NCBI RefSeq assembly: GCF_047675955.1
Contig: NW_027328092.1
Coordinates: 744,001 to 808,000, forward strand
Direction of reading: 5' to 3'
DNA from: Chlorocebus sabaeus
Lineage: Eukaryota; Chordata; Mammalia; Primates; Cercopithecidae
DNA: 64,000 nucleotides
The position numbers were made by a program, and so were the translations under genes. This document shows positions 20,233-33,266 of the stretch, in pieces (within the stretch, counting starts at the first letter, position 1; each line of letters opens with the position of its first letter). Under the pieces are notes generated by a model that worked only from the letters and a program-made list of their open reading frames with translations, made no database searches and had not been told where the DNA came from.

Positions 20233-22633
20233 TCATCTCACAGTGTTACAGCTTTGCCCTCAAGAAGCCTTTCGCGAAGACACTTCTTGTGGAATTTGCA
20301 AAGTGATATTTGGAAGCCCATAGAGGGCTATGGTGAAAAAGGAAATATCTTTTGTTAAAAACTGAAAGAGGCTTTCTGAGAAACTGCTCTGTGTTCTATT
20401 AATTCATCTCACAGAGTTACTGCTTTCCCAGAAAGAAGCCATTCTCTAAGATTCTTCTTGTGGATTTTTCAAAGTGATATTGGAAGCCCATAGAGGGCTA
20501 TGGTGAAAAAGGGAATATCTTCCGTTAAAAACTGGAAAGAATCTTTCTGAGAAACTACTTCGTGTTCTGTTAATTCATCTCACAGAGTTACAGCTTTCCC
20601 CTCAAGAAGCCTTTCGCTAAGACTGTTCTTCTGGAATTTTGAAAGTGATATTTGGAATCCCATAGAGGGCTATGGTGAAAAAGGAAAGATCTTCCGTTAA
20701 AAACTGGAAAGAACCTTTCTGAGAAATTGCTTTGTGTTCTTTTAATTCATCTCACAGAGTTACTGCGTTCCTCTCAAGAAGCCTTTCGCTAAGACTGTTC
20801 TTGTGGAATTTGCAAAGTGATATTTGGAAGCCCATATAGGGTTATGGTGAAAAAGGAAATATCTTCCGTTAAAAACTGGAAAGAAGCATTCTGAGAAACT
20901 GCTTTGTGTTCTCTTAGTTCATCTCACAGAGTTACAGCTTGCCCCTCTAGAAGCCTTTCGCTAAGACTGTTCTTGTGGAATTTGCAAAGTGACATTTGGA
21001 AGCCCATAGTGGGCTATGGTGAAAAAGGAAATATCCTAAGATAAAAACTGAAAAGAAGCTTTCTGAGAAACTGCCTTGTGTTCTGTTAATTCATCTCACA
21101 GGGTTACAGCTTTCTCCACAAGAAGCCTTTCGCTAAGACTGTTCTTGTGGAATTTCAAAGTGATATTTGTAAAGCCATAGAAGGATATGATGAAAAAGGA
21201 AATATCTTCTGTTAAAAACTGGAAAGAAGCTTTCTGAGAAACTGCTTTGTGTTCTGTTAATTCATCTCACAGAGATACAGCTTTCTCCTCAAGAAGTTTT
21301 CGCTAAGACTGTGCTTCTGGAATTTGGAAAGTGATATTTGGAAGCCCATAGAGGGCTACGGTGAAAAAGGAAATAACTTCCGTTAAAAAACAGGAAAGAA
21401 GCTTTCTGAGAAACTGCTTTGTGTTCTGCTAATTCATCTCAAGAGTTACAGCTTTCCCCTCAAGCAGTCTTTCGCTAAGACTGTTCTTGGGGAATTTGCA
21501 AAGTGATATTTGGAAGCCCATAGAGGGCTATGGTGAAAAAGGAAATATCCTAAGATAAAAACTGGGAAGAATCTTTCTGAGAAATTGCTTTGTGTTCTGT
21601 TAATTCATCTCACAGAGTTACTGCATTCGCCTCAAGAAGCCTTTCGCTAAGACTGTTCTTGTGGAATTTGAAAAGTGATATTTGGAAGCCCATAGAGGGT
21701 TATGGTGAAAAAGGAAAATCTTCCCTTAAAAACTGGAAAGAAGCTTCCTGAGAAACTGCTTTGTGTTCGGTTAATTCAACTCACAGTTACTGCTTTCTCC
21801 TCAAAAAGCCTTTCGCTAACACTGTTCTTATGCAATTTGCAAAGTGATATTTGGAAGCCCTTAGAGGGTTAAGGTGAAAAAGGAAATATCTACCGTTAAA
21901 AACTGTAAAGAAGCTTTCTGAGAAACTGCTCTGTGTTCTCTTAATTCATCTCACAGTGTTACAGCATTCCCTTCAGGAAGCCTTTCGCTAAGTCTGTTCT
22001 TGTGGAATATTCAAGGTGATATCTGGAAGCCCATAGAGTGCTATGGTGAAAAAGGAAATATCTTCCGTTAAAAACTGGAAAGAAGCTTTCTGAGAAACTG
22101 CTCTGTGTTCTGTTAATTCATCTCACAGAGTTACAGCTTTCCCCTCAAGAAGCCTTTCGCTAAGACTGTTCTTGTGAAATTTGCACATTGATATCTGGAA
22201 GTCCATACAGGGCTACGGTGTAAAAGGAAATATCTTCCGATAAAAACTGGAAGGAAGCTTTATGAGAAACTGCTTTGTGTCCTGTTAATTCATCTCACAG
22301 AGTTACAGCCTTCCCTTCAAGATGCCTTTCGCTAAGACTCTTCTTGTGGAATTGGCAAAGTGTTATTTGGAAGCCCGTAGAGGTCTACGGTGAAAAAGGA
22401 AATATCTTCCTTTAAAAACTGGAAAGAAGCTTTCTGAGAAACTGCTTTGTGTTCTGTTAATTCATCTCACAGAGTCACTGCTTTCACCTCAAGAATCCTT
22501 TCGCTGAGACTCTTCATGTGGAAATTTCATAGTGATATTTTCAAGCCCATAGAGGGCTAAGGTGAAAAAGGAAATATCCTAAGATAAAAACTGAAAAGAA
22601 GCATTCTGAGAAACTACTTTGTGTTCTGTTAAT
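20233..22633 (+). repeat. HOR unit 9, 14-mer
   Basis: 2401 bp. m8h at 21434-21604, m11 with TGCATTCGCC. CTTCGTG at m2/m3. m12/m13 border reads GTTCTCTTAATTC, a private change. Confidence 0.94.
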
Positions 22634-25377
22634 TCATCTCACAGTGTTACAGCTTTGCCCTCAAGAAGCCTTTCGCGAAGACACTTCTTGTGGAATTTGC
22701 AAAGTGATATTTGGAAGCCCATAGAGGGCTATGGTGAAAAAGGAAATATCTTTTGTTAAAAACTGAAAGAGGCTTTCTGAGAAACTGCTCTGTGTTCTAT
22801 TAATTCATCTCACAGAGTTACTGCTTTCCCAGAAAGAAGCCATTCTCTAAGATTCTTCTTGTGGATTTTTCAAAGTGATATTGGAAGCCCATAGAGGGCT
22901 ATGGTGAAAAAGGGAATATCTTCCGTTAAAAACTGGAAAGAATCTTTCTGAGAAACTACTTTGTGTTCTGTTAATTCATCTCACAGAGTTACAGCTTTCC
23001 CCTCAAGAAGCCTTTCGCTAAGACTGTTCTTCTGGAATTTTGAAAGTGATATTTGGAATCCCATAGAGGGCTATGGTGAAAAAGGAAAGATCTTCCGTTA
23101 AAAACTGGAAAGAACCTTTCTGAGAAATTGCTTTGTGTTCTTTTAATTCATCTCACAGAGTTACTGCGTTCCTCTCAAGAAGCCTTTCGCTAAGACTGTT
23201 CTTGTGGAATTTGCAAAGTGATATTTGGAAGCCCATATAGGGTTATGGTGAAAAAGGAAATATCTTCCGTTAAAAACTGGAAAGAAGCATTCTGAGAAAC
23301 TGCTTTGTGTTCTCTTAGTTCATCTCACAGAGTTACAGCTTGCCCCTCTAGAAGCCTTTCGCTAAGACTGTTCTTGTGGAATTTGCAAAGTGACATTTGG
23401 AAGCCCATAGTGGGCTATGGTGAAAAAGGAAATATCCTAAGATAAAAACTGAAAAGAAGCTTTCTGAGAAACTGCCTTGTGTTCTGTTAATTCATCTCAC
23501 AGGGTTACAGCTTTCTCCACAAGAAGCCTTTCGCTAAGACTGTTCTTGTGGAATTTCAAAGTGATATTTGTAAAGCCATAGAAGGATATGATGAAAAAGG
23601 AAATATCTTCTGTTAAAAACTGGAAAGAAGCTTTCTGAGAAACTGCTTTGTGTTCTGTTAATTCATCTCACAGAGATACAGCTTTCTCCTCAAGAAGTTT
23701 TCGCTAAGACTGTGCTTCTGGAATTTGGAAAGTGATATTTGGAAGCCCATAGAGGGCTACGGTGAAAAAGGAAATAACTTCCGTTAAAAAACAGGAAAGA
23801 AGCTTTCTGAGAAACTGCTTTGTGTTCTGCTAATTCATCTCAAGAGTTACAGCTTTCCCCTCAAGCAGTCTTTCGCTAAGACTGTTCTTGGGGAATTTGC
23901 AAAGTGATATTTGGAAGCCCATAGAGGGCTATGGTGAAAAAAGAAGTATCTTCCGTTAAAAAGTGGAAAGAAGCTTTCTGAGAATCTGCTTTGTGTTCTG
24001 TTAATTCATCTCACAGTGTTACAAATCTCTCCTCAAGTAACCTTTAGCTAAGGCTGATCTTGTGGAATTTGGAAAGTGATATTTGGAAGCCCATAGGGGG
24101 CTATGGTGGAAAAGGAAGTATCTTCCGTTAAAATCTGGAAGAAGATTTCTGAGAAACTACTTTGTGTTCTGTTAATTCATCTCAGAGACTTACATCTTTC
24201 CCCTCATGAAGCCTTTCCCTAAGACTCTTCTTGTGGAATTTGCAAAGTGATATTTCGAAGCCCACAGAGGGCTATGGTGAAAAAGGAGATATCCTAAGAT
24301 AAAAACTGAAGAGAATCTTTCTGAGAAACTGCTCTGTATTCTCTTAATTCATCTCACAGAGTGACTGCGTTCCCCTCAAGAAGCCTTTCGCTAAGACTGT
24401 TCTTGTGGAATTTGAAAAGTGATATTTGGAAGCCCATAGAGGGTTATGGTGAAAAAGGAAAATCTTCCCTTAAAAACTGGAAAGAAGCTTCCTGAGAAAC
24501 TGCTTTGTGTTCGGTTAATTCAACTCACAGTTACTGCTTTCTCCTCAAAAAGCCTTTCGCTAACACTGTTCTTATGCAATTTGCAAAGTGATATTTGGAA
24601 GCCCTTAGAGGGTTAAGGTGAAAAAGGACATATCTACCGTTAAAAACTGTAAAGAAGCTTTCTGAGAAACTGCTCTGTGTTCTGTTAATTCATCTCACAG
24701 TGTTACAGCATTCCCTTCAGGAAGCCTTTCGCTAAGTCTGTTCTTGTGGAATATTCAAGGTGATATCTGGAAGCCCATAGAGTGCTATGGTGAAAAAGGA
24801 AATATCTTCCGTTAAAAACTGGAAAGAAGCTTTCTGAGAAACTGCTCTGTGTTCTGTTAATTCATCTCACAGAGTTACAGCTTTCCCCTCAAGAAGCCTT
24901 TCGCTAAGACTGTTCTTGTGAAATTTGCACATTGATATCTGGAAGTCCATACAGGGCTACGGTGTAAAAGGAAATATCTTCCGATAAAAACTGGAAGGAA
25001 GCTTTATGAGAAACTGCTTTGTGTCCTGTTAGTTCATCTCACAGAGTTACAGCCTTCCCTTCAAGATGCCTTTCGCTAAGACTCTTCTTGTGGAATTGGC
25101 AAAGTGTTATTTGGAAGCCCGTAGAGGTCTACGGTGAAAAAGGAAATATCTTCCTTTAAAAACTGGAAAGAAGCTTTCTGAGAAACTGCTTTGTGTTCTG
25201 TTAATTCATCTCACAGAGTCACTGCTTTCACCTCAAGAATCCTTTCGCTGAGACTCTTCATGTGGAAATTTCATAGTGATATTTTCAAGCCCATAGAGGG
25301 CTAAGGTGAAAAAGGAAATATCCTAAGATAAAAACTGAAAAGAAGCATTCTGAGAAACTACTTTGTGTTCTGTTAAT
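22634..25377 (+). repeat. HOR unit 10, 16-mer
   Basis: 2744 bp. Shares GGTGGAAAAGG (m9), GAAGCTTTCTGAGAATC (m8 tail) and GTTAGTTC (m14/m15) with units 1 and 5. Private: GAGAATCTTTCTGAG in the m10 tail and CAGAGTGACTGC at the m11 start. Confidence 0.94.
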
Positions 25378-28121
25378 TCATCTCACAGTGTTACAGCTTT
25401 GCCCTCAAGAAGCCTTTCGCGAAGACACTTCTTGTGGAATTTGCAAAGTGATATTTGGAAGCCCATAGAGGGCTATGGTGAAAAAGGAAATATCTTTTGT
25501 TAAAAACTGAAAGAGGCTTTCTGAGAAACTGCTCTGTGTTCTATTAATTCATCTCACAGAGTTACTGCTTTCCCAGAAAGAAGCCATTCTCTAAGATTCT
25601 TCTTGTGGATTTTTCAAAGTGATATTGGAAGCCCATAGAGGGCTATGGTGAAAAAGGGAATATCTTCCGTTAAAAACTGGAAAGAATCTTTCTGAGAAAC
25701 TACTTCGTGTTCTGTTAATTCATCTCACAGAGTTACAGCTTTCCCCTCAAGAAGCCTTTCGCTAAGACTGTTCTTCTGGAATTTTGAAAGTGATATTTGG
25801 AATCCCATAGAGGGCTATGGTGAAAAAGGAAAGATCTTCCGTTAAAAACTGGAAAGAACCTTTCTGAGAAATTGCTTTGTGTTCTTTTAATTCATCTCAC
25901 AGAGTTACTGCGTTCCTCTCAAGAAGCCTTTCGCTAAGACTGTTCTTGTGGAATTTGCAAAGTGATATTTGGAAGCCCATATAGGGTTATGGTGAAAAAG
26001 GAAATATCTTCCGTTAAAAACTGGAAAGAAGCATTCTGAGAAACTGCTTTGTGTTCTCTTAGTTCATCTCACAGAGTTACAGCTTGCCCCTCTAGAAGCC
26101 TTTCGCTAAGACTGTTCTTGTGGAATTTGCAAAGTGACATTTGGAAGCCCATAGTGGGCTATGGTGAAAAAGGAAATATCCTAAGATAAAAACTGAAAAG
26201 AAGCTTTCTGAGAAACTGCCTTGTGTTCTGTTAATTCATCTCACAGGGTTACAGCTTTCTCCACAAGAAGCCTTTCGCTAAGACTGTTCTTGTGGAATTT
26301 CAAAGTGATATTTGTAAAGCCATAGAAGGATATGATGAAAAAGGAAATATCTTCTGTTAAAAACTGGAAAGAAGCTTTCTGAGAAACTGCTTTGTGTTCT
26401 GTTAATTCATCTCACAGAGATACAGCTTTCTCCTCAAGAAGTTTTCGCTAAGACTGTGCTTCTGGAATTTGGAAAGTGATATTTGGAAGCCCATAGAGGG
26501 CTACGGTGAAAAAGGAAATAACTTCCGTTAAAAAACAGGAAAGAAGCTTTCTGAGAAACTGCTTTGTGTTCTGCTAATTCATCTCAAGAGTTACAGCTTT
26601 CCCCTCAAGCAGTCTTTCGCTAAGACTGTTCTTGGGGAATTTGCAAAGTGATATTTGGAAGCCCATAGAGGGCTATGGTGAAAAAGGAAATATCCTAAGA
26701 TAAAAACTGGGAAGAATCTTTCTGAGAAATTGCTTTGTGTTCTGTTAATTCATCTCACAGTGTTACAAATCTCTCCTCAAGTAACCTTTAGCTAAGGCTG
26801 ATCTTGTGGAATTTGGAAAGTGATATTTGGAAGCCCATAGGGGGCTATGGTGAAAAAGGAAGTATCTTCCGTTAAAATCTGGAAGAAGATTTCTGAGAAA
26901 CTACTTTGTGTTCTGTTAATTCATCTCAGAGACTTACATCTTTCCCCTCATGAAGCCTTTCCCTAAGACTCTTCTTGTGGAATTTGCAAAGTGATATTTC
27001 GAAGCCCACAGAGGGCTATGGTGAAAAAGGAGATATCCTAAGATAAAAACTGAAGAGAAACTTTCTGAGAAACTGCTCTGTATTCTCTTAATTCATCTCA
27101 CAGAGTTACTGCGTTCCCCTCAAGAAGCCTTTCGCTAAGACTGTTCTTGTGGAATTTGAAAAGTGATATTTGGAAGCCCATAGAGGGTTATGGTGAAAAA
27201 GGAAAATCTTCCCTTAAAAACTGGAAAGAAGCTTCCTGAGAAACTGCTTTGTGTTCGGTTAATTCAACTCACAGTTACTGCTTTCTCCTCAAAAAGCCTT
27301 TCGCTAACACTGTTCTTATGCAATTTGCAAAGTGATATTTGGAAGCCCTTAGAGGGTTAAGGTGAAAAAGGACATATCTACCGTTAAAAACTGTAAAGAA
27401 GCTTTCTGAGAAACTGCTCTGTGTTCTGTTAATTCATCTCACAGTGTTACAGCATTCCCTTCAGGAAGCCTTTCGCTAAGTCTGTTCTTGTGGAATATTC
27501 AAGGTGATATCTGGAAGCCCATAGAGTGCTATGGTGAAAAAGGAAATATCTTCCGTTAAAAACTGGAAAGAAGCTTTCTGAGAAACTGCTCTGTGTTCTG
27601 TTAATTCATCTCACAGAGTTACAGCTTTCCCCTCAAGAAGCCTTTCGCTAAGACTGTTCTTGTGAAATTTGCACATTGATATCTGGAAGTCCATACAGGG
27701 CTACGGTGTAAAAGGAAATATCTTCCGATAAAAACTGGAAGGAAGCTTTATGAGAAACTGCTTTGTGTCCTGTTAATTCATCTCACAGAGTTACAGCCTT
27801 CCCTTCAAGATGCCTTTCGCTAAGACTCTTCTTGTGGAATTGGCAAAGTGTTATTTGGAAGCCCGTAGAGGTCCACGGCGAAAAAGGAAATATCTTCCTT
27901 TAAAAACTGGAAAGAAGCTTTCTGAGAAACTGCTTTGTGTTCTGTTAATTCATCTCACAGAGTCACTGCTTTCACCTCAAGAATCCTTTCGCTGAGACTC
28001 TTCATGTGGAAATTTCATAGTGATATTTTCAAGCCCATAGAGGGCTAAGGTGAAAAAGGAAATATCCTAAGATAAAAACTGAAAAGAAGCATTCTGAGAA
28101 ACTACTTTGTGTTCTGTTAAT
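25378..28121 (+). repeat. HOR unit 11, chimeric 16-mer
   Basis: 2744 bp with m9 and m10 present, but its m8 (26579-26749) is the m8h form otherwise found only in 14-mers. It is either a recombinant of a 14-mer and a 16-mer or a survivor of the 14-mer's precursor. m15 has TCCACGGCG; the C at 27879 is shared only with unit 22 and opens a 61-codon frame. CTTCGTG at m2/m3. Confidence 0.93.
26579..26749 (+). repeat. m8h monomer inside a 16-mer
   Basis: Identical in type to the 14-mer hybrid (CCTAAGATAAAAACTGGGAAG, AAATTGCTTTGTG), but the next monomer is m9 (GTTACAAATCTCTCC at 26762) and not m11. Here the 14-mer signature is uncoupled from the two-monomer deletion. Confidence 0.87.
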
Positions 28122-30865
28122 TCATATCACAGTGTTACAGCTTTGCCCTCAAGAAGCCTTTCGCGAAGACACTTCTTGTGGAATTTGCAAAGTGATATTT
28201 GGAAGCCCATAGAGGGCTATGGTGAAAAAGGAAATATCTTTTGTTAAAAACTGAAAGAGGCTTTCTGAGAAACTGCTCTGTGTTCTATTAATTCATCTCA
28301 CAGAGTTACTGCTTTCCCAGAAAGAAGCCATTCTCTAAGATTCTTCTTGTGGATTTTTCAAAGTGATATTGGAAGCCCATAGAGGGCTATGGTGAAAAAG
28401 GGAATATCTTCCGTTAAAAACTGGAAAGAATCTTTCTGAGAAACTACTTTGTGTTCTGTTAATTCATCTCACAGAGTTACAGCTTTCCCCTCAAGAAGCC
28501 TTTCGCTAAGACTGTTCTTCTGGAATTTTGAAAGTGATATTTGGAATCCCATAGAGGGCTATGGTGAAAAAGGAAAGATCTTCCGTTAAAAACTGGAAAG
28601 AACCTTTCTGAGAAATTGCTTTGTGTTCTTTTAATTCATCTCACAGAGTTACTGCGTTCCTCTCAAGAAGCCTTTCGCTAAGACTGTTCTTGTGGAATTT
28701 GCAAAGTGATATTTGGAAGCCCATATAGGGTTATGGTGAAAAAGGAAATATCTTCCGTTAAAAACTGGAAAGAAGCATTCTGAGAAACTGCTTTGTGTTC
28801 TCTTAGTTCATCTCACAGAGTTACAGCTTGCCCCTCTAGAAGCCTTTCGCTAAGACTGTTCTTGTGGAATTTGCAAAGTGACATTTGGAAGCCCATAGTG
28901 GGCTATGGTGAAAAAGGAAATATCCTAAGATAAAAACTGAAAAGAAGCTTTCTGAGAAACTGCCTTGTGTTCTGTTAATTCATCTCACAGGGTTACAGCT
29001 TTCTCCACAAGAAGCCTTTCGCTAAGACTGTTCTTGTGGAATTTCAAAGTGATATTTGTAAAGCCATAGAAGGATATGATGAAAAAGGAAATATCTTCTG
29101 TTAAAAACTGGAAAGAAGCTTTCTGAGAAACTGCTTTGTGTTCTGTTAATTCATCTCACAGAGATACAGCTTTCTCCTCAAGAAGTTTTCGCTAAGACTG
29201 TGCTTCTGGAATTTGGAAAGTGATATTTGGAAGCCCATAGAGGGCTACGGTGAAAAAGGAAATAACTTCCGTTAAAAAACAGGAAAGAAGCTTTCTGAGA
29301 AACTGCTTTGTGTTCTGCTAATTCATCTCAAGAGTTACAGCTTTCCCCTCAAGCAGTCTTTCGCTAAGACTGTTCTTGGGGAATTTGCAAAGTGATATTT
29401 GGAAGCCCATAGAGGGCTATGGTGAAAAAAGAAGTATCTTCCGTTAAAAAGTGGAAAGAATCTTTCTGAGAATCTGCTTTGTGTTCTGTTAATTCATCTC
29501 ACAGTGTTACAAATCTCTCCTCAAGTAACCTTTAGCTAAGGCTGATCTTGTGGAATTTGGAAAGTGATATTTGGAAGCCCATAGGGGGCTATGGTGAAAA
29601 AGGAAGTATCTTCCGTTAAAATCTGGAAGAAGATTTCTGAGAAACTACTTTGTGTTCTGTTAATTCATCTCAGAGACTTACATCTTTCCCCTCATGAAGC
29701 CTTTCCCTAAGACTCTTCTTGTGGAATTTGCAAAGTGATATTTCGAAGCCCACAGAGGGCTATGGTGAAAAAGGAGATATCCTAAGATAAAAACTGAAGA
29801 GAAACTTTCTGAGAAACTGCTCTGTATTCTCTTAATTCATCTCACAGAGTTACTGCGTTCCCCTCAAGAAGCCTTTCGCTAAGACTGTTCTTGTGGAATT
29901 TGAAAAGTGATATTTGGAAGCCCATAGAGGGTTATGGTGAAAAAGGAAAATCTTCCCTTAAAAACTGGAAAGAAGCTTCCTGAGAAACTGCTTTGTGTTC
30001 GGTTAATTCAACTCACAGTTACTGCTTTCTCCTCAAAAAGCCTTTCGCTAACACTGTTCTTATGCAATTTGCAAAGTGATATTTGGAAGCCCTTAGAGGG
30101 TTAAGGTGAAAAAGGACATATCTACCGTTAAAAACTGTAAAGAAGCTTTCTGAGAAACTGCTCTGTGTTCTGTTAATTCATCTCACAGTGTTACAGCATT
30201 CCCTTCAGGAAGCCTTTCGCTAAGTCTGTTCTTGTGGAATATTCAAGGTGATATCTGGAAGCCCATAGAGTGCTATGGTGAAAAAGGAAATATCTTCCGT
30301 TAAAAACTGGAAAGAAGCTTTCTGAGAAACTGCTCTGTGTTCTGTTAATTCATCTCACAGAGTTACAGCTTTCCCCTCAAGAAGCCTTTCGCTAAGACTG
30401 TTCTTGTGAAATTTGCACATTGATATCTGGAAGTCCATACAGGGCTACGGTGTAAAAGGAAATATCTTCCGATAAAAACTGGAAGGAAGCTTTATGAGAA
30501 ACTGCTTTGTGTCCTGTTAATTCATCTCACAGAGTTACAGCCTTCCCTTCAAGATGCCTTTCGCTAAGACTCTTCTTGTGGAATTGGCAAAGTGTTATTT
30601 GGAAGCCCGTAGAGGTCCACGGTGAAAAAGGAAATATCTTCCTTTAAAAACTGGAAAGAAGCTTTCTGAGAAACTGCTTTGTGTTCTGTTAATTCATCTC
30701 ACAGAGTCACTGCTTTCACCTCAAGAATCCTTTCGCTGAGACTCTTCATGTGGAAATTTCATAGTGATATTTTCAAGCCCATAGAGGGCTAAGGTGAAAA
30801 AGGAAATATCCTAAGATAAAAACTGAAAAGAAGCATTCTGAGAAACTACTTTGTGTTCTGTTAAT
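28122..30865 (+). repeat. HOR unit 12, 16-mer
   Basis: 2744 bp. Begins TCATATCAC like units 1 and 5 but otherwise has the common forms (GAATCTTTCTGAGAATC in the m8 tail, GGTGAAAAAGG in m9). m15 has TCCACGG. So the start variant has separated from the rest of the unit 1/5 haplotype. Confidence 0.94.
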
Positions 30866-33266
30866 TCATCTCACAGTGTTACAGCTTTGCCCTCAAGAAG
30901 CCTTTCGCGAAGACACTTCTTGTGGAATTTGCAAAGTGATATTTGGAAGCCCATAGAGGGCTATGGTGAAAAAGGAAATATCTTTTGTTAAAAACTGAAA
31001 GAGGCTTTCTGAGAAACTGCTCTGTGTTCTATTAATTCATCTCACAGAGTTACTGCTTTCCCAGAAAGAAGCCATTCTCTAAGATTCTTCTTGTGGATTT
31101 TTCAAAGTGATATTGGAAGCCCATAGAGGGCTATGGTGAAAAAGGGAATATCTTCCGTTAAAAACTGGAAAGAATCTTTCTGAGAAACTACTTCGTGTTC
31201 TGTTAATTCATCTCACAGAGTTACAGCTTTCCCCTCAAGAAGCCTTTCGCTAAGACTGTTCTTCTGGAATTTTGAAAGTGATATTTGGAATCCCATAGAG
31301 GGCTATGGTGAAAAAGGAAAGATCTTCCGTTAAAAACTGGAAAGAACCTTTCTGAGAAATTGCTTTGTGTTCTTTTAATTCATCTCACAGAGTTACTGCG
31401 TTCCTCTCAAGAAGCCTTTCGCTAAGACTGTTCTTGTGGAATTTGCAAAGTGATATTTGGAAGCCCATATAGGGTTATGGTGAAAAAGGAAATATCTTCC
31501 GTTAAAAACTGGAAAGAAGCATTCTGAGAAACTGCTTTGTGTTCTCTTAGTTCATCTCACAGAGTTACAGCTTGCCCCTCTAGAAGCCTTTCGCTAAGAC
31601 TGTTCTTGTGGAATTTGCAAAGTGACATTTGGAAGCCCATAGTGGGCTATGGTGAAAAAGGAAATATCCTAAGATAAAAACTGAAAAGAAGCTTTCTGAG
31701 AAACTGCCTTGTGTTCTGTTAATTCATCTCACAGGGTTACAGCTTTCTCCACAAGAAGCCTTTCGCTAAGACTGTTCTTGTGGAATTTCAAAGTGATATT
31801 TGTAAAGCCATAGAAGGATATGATGAAAAAGGAAATATCTTCTGTTAAAAACTGGAAAGAAGCTTTCTGAGAAACTGCTTTGTGTTCTGTTAATTCATCT
31901 CACAGAGATACAGCTTTCTCCTCAAGAAGTTTTCGCTAAGACTGCGCTTCTGGAATTTGGAAAGTGATATTTGGAAGCCCATAGAGGGCTACGGTGAAAA
32001 AGGAAATAACTTCCGTTAAAAAACAGGAAAGAAGCTTTCTGAGAAACTGCTTTGTGTTCTGCTAATTCATCTCAAGAGTTACAGCTTTCCCCTCAAGCAG
32101 TCTTTCGCTAAGACTGTTCTTGGGGAATTTGCAAAGTGATATTTGGAAGCCCATAGAGGGCTATGGTGAAAAAGGAAATATCCTAAGATAAAAACTGGGA
32201 AGAATCTTTCTGAGAAATTGCTTTGTGTTCTGTTAATTCATCTCACAGAGTTACTGCATTCGCCTCAAGAAGCCTTTCGCTAAGACTGTTCTTGTGGAAT
32301 TTGAAAAGTGATATTTGGAAGCCCATAGAGGGTTATGGTGAAAAAGGAAAATCTTCCCTTAAAAACTGGAAAGAAGCTTCCTGAGAAACTGCTTTGTGTT
32401 CGGTTAATTCAACTCACAGTTACTGCTTTCTCCTCAAAAAGCCTTTCGCTAACACTGTTCTTATGCAATTTGCAAAGTGATATTTGGAAGCCCTTAGAGG
32501 GTTAAGGTGAAAAAGGACATATCTACCGTTAAAAACTGTAAAGAAGCTTTCTGAGAAACTGCTCTGTGTTCTGTTAATTCATCTCACAGTGTTACAGCAT
32601 TCCCTTCAGGAAGCCTTTCGCTAAGTCTGTTCTTGTGGAATATTCAAGGTGATATCTGGAAGCCCATAGAGTGCTATGGTGAAAAAGGAAATATCTTCCG
32701 TTAAAAACTGGAAAGAAGCTTTCTGAGAAACTGCTCTGTGTTCTGTTAATTCATCTCACAGAGTTACAGCTTTCCCCTCAAGAAGCCATTCGCTAAGACT
32801 GTTCTTGTGAAATTTGCACATTGATATCTGGAAGTCCATACAGGGCTACGGTGTAAAAGGAAATATCTTCCGATAAAAACTGGAAGGAAGCTTTATGAGA
32901 AACTGCTTTGTGTCCTGTTAATTCATCTCACAGAGTTACAGCCTTCCCTTCAAGATGCCTTTCGCTAAGACTCTTCTTGTGGAATTGGCAAAGTGTTATT
33001 TGGAAGCCCGTAGAGGTCCACGGTGAAAAAGGAAATATCTTCCTTTAAAAACTGGAAAGAAGCTTTCTGAGAAACTGCTTTGTGTTCTGTTAATTCATCT
33101 CACAGAGTCACTGCTTTCACCTCAAGAATCCTTTCGCTGAGACTCTTCATGTGGAAATTTCATAGTGATATTTTCAAGCCCATAGAGGGCTAAGGTGAAA
33201 AAGGAAATATCCTAAGATAAAAACTGAAAAGAAGCATTCTGAGAAACTACTTTGTGTTCTGTTAAT
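30866..33266 (+). repeat. HOR unit 13, 14-mer
   Basis: 2401 bp. m8h at 32067-32237. First of three consecutive 14-mers. CTTCGTG at m2/m3 and TCCACGG in m15. Private: ACTGCGCTTC in m7 and GAAGCCATTCGC in m14. m12 has GGACATATC, the 16-mer-like form. Confidence 0.94.

Noticed and set aside
27810..27995. 61-codon open frame (starts MPFAKTLLVEL) in unit 11
   Set aside because: It runs across m15 and m16 of the satellite. In every other unit except 22 the same frame is closed by TGA at CGGTGA; a single T-to-C change opens it. No promoter, no conserved protein family and no evidence of selection, so it is a chance frame.
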